This document shows, in pieces, positions 6,238 to 10,535 of a stretch of DNA of 10,535 nucleotides (position 1 is its first letter; every line of letters starts with the position of its first letter). The translations under genes were made by a program, and so were the position numbers. Source of the DNA: a bacterium (GTDB taxonomy: Bacteria; Caldisericota; Caldisericia; B22-G15); contig JAAYUH010000065.1 of NCBI GenBank assembly GCA_012517755.1, positions 1 through 10,535 on the forward strand, read 5' to 3'. The notes under the pieces were generated by a model, which was not told the DNA's origin, made no database searches, and saw only the letters and a list, made by a program, of their open reading frames with translations.

Positions 6238-7550
6238 TCTTCTTTTTTCAGATATTTGTCTATAAGGGCTTTTGCATCCTCTTTCGTTTTTATTTTTTCA
6301 AGAATTTGATGAGCTTTTAAATACATTAAAAGGTCACCAACGAATGGTGAAGGTGTCAATCCATACTCTCTTACAATTTCATTTCCAGAAATAACAAGTG
6401 ATTTGAACCTATTCTTAACAAATAGTGCAACAAAATCGAGAACATCTTTCTTTGGGAATTTTTTAGAATTTTTATAATAGAAGGTCAAAAGAAGGTATGC
6501 TTCAATTGTCTCTTTCTTATAAGTTCTAAAGAAAGTTCCAATAAAATCAATTGATAATATATCTTGACCCTCTTCGTAACTATTTTTAAGGTATTTGAAC
6601 GCAAAAATTACATTCTGAACTTTTGTGCAGGTTCTAAGAGATGCATTAAATTTTTTTCTTATAAATAGAGCAGGTGTCTCTTCTCCGAAAGTTAGAAGTG
6701 CAAGTTTAAAAGTTTGAATATGAAAAACTTCTTTCCCAACTGGCTCATTCCAGAAATTTACAAAAACTTCTCTTACCTCTTCTTGTTTGAAATATTTTTC
6801 TGGTTTACTTATTGCATCTTCAAGGTTTGTAAGTGCCATCTGTAAAAATTCATAATCTAAATGTGGAAATATTTCTGTTAGTATTCCATTTTCATATAAA
6901 TCATAAAGGATTTTGTTGTCCATAAGAGTAATTCTAAAAAATTCATCTCTCATTCTTTCAGGGGAAACTTTATCAAGATATGATTTATAAGTTTTCAAAT
7001 TATTTAGTGTCTCTTTTTCGATCTCAAAATTTAGAAGATTTTTAAATCTAAATGCTCTTAAAACTCTTATTGGATCGTCTTCAAAAACATTTTGGTTTGT
7101 CTGTCTAATAATTTTATCTTCAATATCTTTCAGTCCATTGAAATAATCAATAAAAAAGTCATCCTCATCTTTGAAGAGTTTTGTTAGATTAATAGCCATA
7201 GAATTTATAGTAAAATCTCTTCTCTCAAGCTCTTCTTTAAAATTTTCTTCATTTATAAAAGATATATCAATCCTTCTCCCCTCCCTCATTATCATAACTC
7301 TTGCATATATCTCTCTTTTTCTTAAATAAAAAACTGTTGCGTTTAAAAAATGTGCAAGAGCCTTAACTGTACTTGTTGGAGCATCAACAACAATATCGAT
7401 ATCACTACTCTCTTTGCCTAAAAGAAGATCTCTTATATAACCACCAACAAGATATACATTTGTGTTTGTTAAAGAGAAAAATAAATTTACAGATCTTAAG
7501 AGTTCATCCTCTTTGATCTTTTTTTTAACTTCAGTAAGCTTTTTGTCCAT
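6234..7550 (-). CDS. Class II tRNA nucleotidyltransferase (CCA- or CC-adding; specificity unresolved)
   Basis: Enzymes of this family build or repair the 3' CCA end of tRNA without a nucleic acid template; close relatives are poly(A) polymerases. The 438-residue product shows the nucleotidyltransferase core: YLVGGYIRDLLLG (33-45), the metal-binding pair D50 and D52 in SSDIDIVV, RRDFTINSMA (110-119), the nucleotide-recognition region DDPIRVLRAFRF (158-169) and the RNA-binding-domain signature SPERMRDEFFRI (196-207). The C-terminal SPFVGDLLMYL (401-411) matches the P-x-x-G-xxL tail of the family. Between the strand ending RRIDISF and RRDFTIN there are only about eleven residues, shorter than the flexible loop of typical CCA-adding enzymes. 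The segment expected to hold an HD domain in some relatives (about 270-330) has no HD pair. The ATG is preceded by GAGGGGG and overlaps ymdB by 20 bases; the stop overlaps miaB (GTGA). Confidence 0.93.
   Translation of the reverse strand: MDKKLTEVKKKIKEDELLRSVNLFFSLTNTNVYLVGGYIRDLLLGKESSDIDIVVDAPTSTVKALAHFLNATVFYLRKREIYARVMIMREGRRIDISFINEENFKEELERRDFTINSMAINLTKLFKDEDDFFIDYFNGLKDIEDKIIRQTNQNVFEDDPIRVLRAFRFKNLLNFEIEKETLNNLKTYKSYLDKVSPERMRDEFFRITLMDNKILYDLYENGILTEIFPHLDYEFLQMALTNLEDAISKPEKYFKQEEVREVFVNFWNEPVGKEVFHIQTFKLALLTFGEETPALFIRKKFNASLRTCTKVQNVIFAFKYLKNSYEEGQDILSIDFIGTFFRTYKKETIEAYLLLTFYYKNSKKFPKKDVLDFVALFVKNRFKSLVISGNEIVREYGLTPSPFVGDLLMYLKAHQILEKIKTKEDAKALIDKYLKKEE
6314..6350 (-). other. 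Two adjacent small inverted repeats near the 3' end of the nucleotidyltransferase gene
   Basis: In the transcript, TCACCA-TTCGT-TGGTGA (6-bp stem, 6334-6350) is followed after one base by CTTTTAA-TGTAT-TTAAAAG (7-bp stem, 6314-6332). They lie within codons for the conserved SPFVGDLLMYLK segment, about 80-115 bases before the stop. The codon constraint makes chance pairing plausible; the tandem arrangement is why it is listed. Confidence 0.35.
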
Positions 7551-8343
7551 AAGCTACCCCCTCTTTTTTAAGGTTTAAGTTTTTTCTTTTAATATTTAAA
7601 GTTTTACCATCTTTTTCATTAATTTCAAGAACAACTGAATTAAATCTTAAATCATCATTAGCAACTTTAAATCTAAATGGAAGTTTTGTTAGAAAGTGTG
7701 AAATTACAGCATTTTTTTCCATTCCTATAACAGAATCAAAACTTCCTGTCATTCCAGCATCAGTTATGTATGAAGTTCCAGTTTCAAGAATCTCTTCATC
7801 AGCAGTTTGAACATGTGTATGAGTTCCAATTAAAGTTGAAACTCTACCTGATAGAAAATGAAGCATTGCTCTTTTCTCACTTGTAGCTTCTGCATGAAAA
7901 TCAACTATTTTGATAATTATATCATTATATTTTTTTATTTCATCATCAATCGCCTTAAATGGGCAATCAATTGGTTCCATAAAAGTCCTCCCTTGAATAT
8001 TTATAACAATAATTTTATTACTATTGATTTCAAAAATTGAACTTCCTTTTCCTGGAACTCCTGAAGGATAATTCAATGGCCTTATAATTTTATCTGGATA
8101 TTTTTCAAAAACCTTCTCATACTCTTTATTATCCCAGATATGATTTCCACTTGTTGCAGCGTCTACACCGTAGCTCAATATCTCTTCAAATTTATTGAGT
8201 GTCACACCAAATCCACCAGAAAGATTTTCAACATTAGCAATTACAAAATCTATTTTATCTTCATCAATAATTTTTTGGAGGGTCTCTTTTAAGACCCTCC
8301 TTCCGGACTTTCCAACAATGTCACCTATAAATAAAATTCTCAT
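7531..8343 (-). CDS. ymdB: YmdB-type metallophosphoesterase (2',3'-cyclic nucleotide phosphodiesterase family, TIGR00282)
   Basis: YmdB of Bacillus subtilis hydrolyses 2',3'-cyclic nucleotides and influences biofilm and motility decisions; Deinococcus DR1281 is a structural relative. The 270-residue product has full family length and all eight expected dinuclear-metal ligands: D8 (GDIVG), E39 and N40 (ANVEN), N67 and H68 (SGNHIWD), H150 (VDFHAEATSEK), H175 and H177 (GTHTHVQTAD). The IQGRTFMEPIDCPF (115-128) and TDAGMTGSFDSVIGM (194-208) segments are also characteristic. It is soluble, with no signal peptide. The ATG overlaps the rny stop (ATGA) and has only a weak GGA upstream, so translation is probably coupled to RNase Y. 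That pairing is conserved in many low-GC bacteria and suggests a shared role in RNA turnover, since RNA cleavage can yield 2',3'-cyclic products. A strong hairpin sits in codons 15-23. Confidence 0.94.
   Translation of the reverse strand: MRILFIGDIVGKSGRRVLKETLQKIIDEDKIDFVIANVENLSGGFGVTLNKFEEILSYGVDAATSGNHIWDNKEYEKVFEKYPDKIIRPLNYPSGVPGKGSSIFEINSNKIIVINIQGRTFMEPIDCPFKAIDDEIKKYNDIIIKIVDFHAEATSEKRAMLHFLSGRVSTLIGTHTHVQTADEEILETGTSYITDAGMTGSFDSVIGMEKNAVISHFLTKLPFRFKVANDDLRFNSVVLEINEKDGKTLNIKRKNLNLKKEGVAYGQKAY
7557..7563 (-). promoter_or_regulatory. Ribosome binding site of the tRNA nucleotidyltransferase gene
   Basis: GAGGGGG on the minus strand is six bases before the ATG at 7548-7550 and lies inside the last codons of ymdB (KKEGVAYG). 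It fixes the start, giving a 20-base overlap, the longest in the window. Confidence 0.7.
8277..8300 (-). other. Perfect 9-bp GC-rich inverted repeat inside the start of ymdB
   Basis: In the transcript, GGAGGGTCT (8292-8300) and AGACCCTCC (8277-8285) form a perfect 9-bp stem closed by a 6-base loop (TAAAAG), about 44 bases inside ymdB and 40 bases past the rny stop. It is the strongest stem I found in this AT-rich window. The 5' arm overlaps a perfect Shine-Dalgarno-like AAGGAGG (8296-8302), yet no start codon follows at usable spacing. No T-run follows, so it is not an intrinsic terminator. A processing, pausing or stability role is only inference. Confidence 0.6.
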
Positions 8344-9887
8344 TTCGCGTATCCAAAAGCTTTACTTTCTCTAACAACCAGAACCTTTATCTGTCCTGGG
8401 TAAACAATTTCATTTTCAATTTTTTTTGCTATATCAAATGCGAGTTTAGGTAAAACAGCATCATCAATTGAATCTGGTTTAACAAAAACTCTCACCTCTC
8501 TTCCTGCTTGTAGTGCATATGCTTTTTCAACACCATCAAAAGAAGTTGCGATTTTTTCAAGTTCTTCGATTCTTTTTATATATTGTTCAATAGATTCATT
8601 TCTAACTCCAGGTCGTGAAGCAGATATCGCATCTGATGCTTGAATGATATAGTCAAGAGGTTTTTCAAGAGGCACATCATAATGGTGAGAGGCAACTGCA
8701 TGGATAATCTCCTCATTTTCTCCAAATTTTCTCAAAATATCAGCACCTATTAAAGCATGTGGACCTTCTGTCTCTTTGTCTATAGCTTTTCCAATATCAT
8801 GAAGTAATCCAGCTCTTCTTGAAATTTGATAGTTCATATGAAGTTCACTCGCAATAATTCCTGCAAGATTACTAACTTCTAATGAATGTTGCAAAACATT
8901 TTGACCAAAACTTGTTCTAAATTTTAATTTTCCAACTAATTTAATAAGCTCTTTTGGCATATCACCTAAATTAAGTTCTGATATTGCTTTTTCACCCTCT
9001 TCAAGTATCTTCTCTTCCATTTCCTCTTTTGCTTTTTCATATAACTCTTCGATTCTTGAAGGATGTATTCTGCCATCAACAATAAGTTTTTCAAGCGTTA
9101 ATTTTGCAACCTCTCTTCTTATTGGATCAAAAGAGGAGATAACAACGGCCTCCGGTGTATCATCAATTATCAATTCAGTTTCAGTTAATGATTCAAATGT
9201 TCTTATGTTCCTTCCTTCTCTTCCAATTATTCTACCTTTTACCTCATCATTTGGAAGAGGAACAACTGTAATTGTTGATTCTGAAACAAAATCAACAGCT
9301 GATCTTTGAACTGCTGTTGCAATAATCTCTTGTGCTTTTTGTTTTTCTATCTCTATTAATCTATCTTCATACTCTTTTATTTTTTTACTTAAATCAACTT
9401 TTAACTCATCTTCAAGTTTGTTAAATAGTTCTCTTCTTGCTTCCTCTTCAGAAAGATTTGCAATTCTTAATAACTCTTGCTTATGTTTTTCATACTGTCT
9501 TGCAAGAGCTTCTCTCATCTTTCTTATCTCTTCTTCTTTTTGGAATATTGCTCTTTCTCTTTTATCAACTGCTTCAATCTTTTTTTCAATAGATTCCTCT
9601 CTTTGAAGTAACCTTGTCTCTAATTTTTGAATCTCAACTTTTCTATTTTTCAGTTCTCTATCAACATCATTTTTAATTTTTACTGCTTCTTCTCTTGCTT
9701 TAGAAATTATCTCTTTTGATTTTAATTCTGCTTCTTGAGAGGCTAATTCTTTAATTTTTTGTGCTTCTTTCTCAGCTCCACCAATCTTACTCTCAGAAAT
9801 ATATCTTCTAATATAGAATCCAATTACTCCACCAAGAAAGAAGACGAGAATCACTAAAATTTCATATGCTATTAACGATAAATTCAT
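8340..9887 (-). CDS. rny: Ribonuclease Y, membrane-anchored endoribonuclease
   Basis: RNase Y starts bulk mRNA decay in many bacteria lacking RNase E, and works at the inner face of the membrane. The 515-residue product has the full domain order. A single N-terminal membrane segment spans about 6-26 (LVILVFFLGGVIGFYI). A long Glu/Lys/Arg-rich coiled coil follows at about 38-190. A KH RNA-binding domain contains GRIIGREGRNIR (218-229). An HD domain carries H334 (QHSLEVS), the HD pair H363-D364 in LLHDIGKA, H401 (SHHYDVP) and D419 (QASDAIS). The conserved tail ends PGQIKVLVVRESKAFGYAK. The ATG is preceded by AGGAGG seven bases upstream and overlaps the recX stop (ATGA); the stop overlaps ymdB (ATGA). 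Location between recA-recX and ymdB is typical of Firmicutes and related groups. Confidence 0.97.
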   Translation of the reverse strand: MNLSLIAYEILVILVFFLGGVIGFYIRRYISESKIGGAEKEAQKIKELASQEAELKSKEIISKAREEAVKIKNDVDRELKNRKVEIQKLETRLLQREESIEKKIEAVDKRERAIFQKEEEIRKMREALARQYEKHKQELLRIANLSEEEARRELFNKLEDELKVDLSKKIKEYEDRLIEIEKQKAQEIIATAVQRSAVDFVSESTITVVPLPNDEVKGRIIGREGRNIRTFESLTETELIIDDTPEAVVISSFDPIRREVAKLTLEKLIVDGRIHPSRIEELYEKAKEEMEEKILEEGEKAISELNLGDMPKELIKLVGKLKFRTSFGQNVLQHSLEVSNLAGIIASELHMNYQISRRAGLLHDIGKAIDKETEGPHALIGADILRKFGENEEIIHAVASHHYDVPLEKPLDYIIQASDAISASRPGVRNESIEQYIKRIEELEKIATSFDGVEKAYALQAGREVRVFVKPDSIDDAVLPKLAFDIAKKIENEIVYPGQIKVLVVRESKAFGYAK

Positions 9888-10312
9888 ATCTCATCCTCCT
9901 TTTTTCCTAATATTTTAAGAACAAGAGATTCTCTATAACCTTTTGAAATTAAGTATCTAACTTTTTTTTCAAATTCCTTTTTCTTTTTTGAATATTTGAT
10001 TATATTTTTTATCTCAAGTTCATTATCTAAATAATTTTTTAATGAATTTTCTACAAATTGTTTTGGAACACCTCTTTGCATGAAATATTGATATATTTTA
10101 AATTCGCCCCAACCTTTATTTTGTAAATAATTTATTTTTCTCTCAATAAGAGATTCATCATCAATAAATCTTTCTTTTATGAGGTGAGTTATAACCTCAT
10201 CGATATCATCTAAATTATATCCTTTTTCAATAAGTTTCATTTTTAATTCTTTTGAAAAGTAATCTTTTCTTGTAAGGAGTCTAAGTGTATAATTTAAACA
10301 ATCTATGTTCAA
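9884..10312 (-). CDS. recX: Recombination regulator RecX
   Basis: RecX binds along RecA filaments and modulates, usually restrains, their activity. The 142-residue protein is built of helical repeats. The first contains LNYTLRLLTRKDYFSKELKMKLIEKGY (6-32), close to the family's 'L..LLxxRdyS..EL..KL..KGy'. The second contains the ERFIDDESL element (47-55) followed by NKGWGEFKIYQYFMQRGVP (65-83), and the third, at about 110-137, is shorter and more divergent. The start is TTG, overlapping the recA stop (TTGA). Only a weak purine stretch (AAAGAG) precedes it, so re-initiation after recA is likely and probably keeps RecX well below RecA. The next in-frame ATG (residue 25) would remove half of the first repeat, so the TTG is preferred. 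The stop overlaps rny (ATGA). Confidence 0.92.
   Translation of the reverse strand: MNIDCLNYTLRLLTRKDYFSKELKMKLIEKGYNLDDIDEVITHLIKERFIDDESLIERKINYLQNKGWGEFKIYQYFMQRGVPKQFVENSLKNYLDNELEIKNIIKYSKKKKEFEKKVRYLISKGYRESLVLKILGKKEDEI
9895..9900 (-). promoter_or_regulatory. Strong ribosome binding site of rny
   Basis: AGGAGG on the minus strand, seven bases before the ATG at 9885-9887 and inside the last codons of recX. It is among the best-matched sites in the window, so rny need not rely only on coupling to recX. Confidence 0.8.
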
Positions 10313-10535
10313 TTCTCTTTAGTTTCACTCTTTATATTCTCCTCTTTAGGAAAAGCTACTTTTCTTACATCTTTTTCTATCTCCTTAAGTAACTCAGGTT
10401 TAGTTTCAAGAAACTCTATTGAATTTTTTCTACCCTGAGCAATTCTTTCTTCTTTATATGTATACCAGGTTCCACTTTTCTTAATTATATCATACTGAAC
10501 AGCAGCATCTAAAATACAACCAATCTTAGATATTC
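10309..10535 (-). CDS. recA: RecA recombinase, C-terminal 74 residues (runs off the right edge)
   Basis: The minus strand from the right edge reads 74 residues plus two bases and stops at TGA (10309-10311). RecA forms ATP-dependent filaments on single-stranded DNA for homologous pairing and SOS induction. The visible part is the C-terminal domain: ISKIGCILDAAVQYDIIKKS, then GTWYTYKEERIAQGRKN, which matches the RecA consensus 'kSGaWYsY.gerigQGreNa', then FLETKPELLKEIEKDVRK, which corresponds to the 'fL.enpe...eIe..vr' helix. The tail that follows (about 15 residues, VAFPKEENIKSETKEN) is short and mixed-charge, unlike the longer strongly acidic E. coli tail. Walker motifs and the L1 and L2 loops lie outside the window. 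The stop overlaps the recX TTG by four bases, so recX is almost certainly co-transcribed. Confidence 0.96.
   Translation of the reverse strand, partial: ISKIGCILDAAVQYDIIKKSGTWYTYKEERIAQGRKNSIEFLETKPELLKEIEKDVRKVAFPKEENIKSETKEN

Noticed and set aside
8174..8199. Inverted repeat CTCAATA...TATTGAG in ymdB
   Set aside because: A 7-bp AT-rich stem with a 12-base loop is expected by chance in sequence of this composition, and it lies in conserved coding sequence.
8277..8300. The ymdB hairpin as an intrinsic terminator
   Set aside because: In the transcript it is followed by an A-run, not a U-run, and on the opposite strand the downstream bases are TTCCGG, so it terminates in neither direction by the standard model.
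8296..8302. AAGGAGG inside ymdB as the ribosome site of an internal start
   Set aside because: No ATG, GTG or TTG follows at 5-12 bases, and the family's first metal ligand (D8) requires the upstream ATG at 8343.
1..10535. Plus-strand T-runs as terminators
   Set aside because: The many T6-T9 runs are lysine and asparagine codons of minus-strand genes read from the other side; none follows a GC-rich stem.
1..10535. Mobile element, phage, CRISPR, toxin-antitoxin or defence system
   Set aside because: No direct-repeat arrays, terminal inverted repeats, integrase, transposase or small paired genes are present. Every frame of note belongs to a recognised housekeeping family or the coiled-coil protein.

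Overview
This window is one uninterrupted, single-direction block of housekeeping genes from a strongly AT-rich bacterium. Everything is on the minus strand, so transcription runs from the right edge to the left edge. I count twelve genes, two of them cut by the window edges. In transcription order they are: recA (3' end), recX, rny (RNase Y), ymdB-type phosphodiesterase, a class II tRNA nucleotidyltransferase, miaB, dprA, recG, rsmD, coaD, a coiled-coil protein of the coaD-yceD neighbourhood, and the 5' end of a probable yceD (DUF177). No tRNA, rRNA, CRISPR array, mobile element, phage gene or convincing terminator is visible, and there is no gene-free stretch longer than about 40 bases.

The organism cannot be named from this. 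RNase Y next to YmdB, a RecG with a long N-terminal extension, Glu/Lys/Ile-rich proteins, AGA as main arginine codon and frequent GTG/TTG starts (5 of 11 visible starts) suit a low-GC, possibly thermophilic anaerobe of a Thermotogota, Caldisericota or Clostridia-like type. That is inference, not a placement.

The right half (about 5000-10535) resembles the Bacillus-type recA-rny-ymdB-miaB neighbourhood: recombinase RecA and its modulator RecX, the membrane endoribonuclease RNase Y, the YmdB phosphodiesterase, then two tRNA-maturation enzymes (3'-end nucleotidyltransferase and MiaB). The left half (1-4960) joins dprA to the recG-rsmD-coaD-(coiled coil)-yceD block seen in many Firmicutes, usually followed by rpmF and plsX, which I would expect just beyond base 1. 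Four recombination proteins (RecA, RecX, DprA, RecG) thus share a strand and possibly a transcript with RNA metabolism, rRNA/tRNA modification and CoA synthesis genes.

Ten of the eleven junctions overlap, seven by exactly four bases (NTGA), so translational coupling is likely throughout. The only real spacer is the 41 bases between miaB and dprA. I do not see a new biological system. The observations most worth a second look are a perfect 9-bp GC-rich hairpin inside the start of ymdB, a nucleotidyltransferase with a shortened flexible-loop region that suggests CC-adding rather than CCA-adding activity, the structured miaB-dprA spacer, and the uncharacterised coiled-coil protein.
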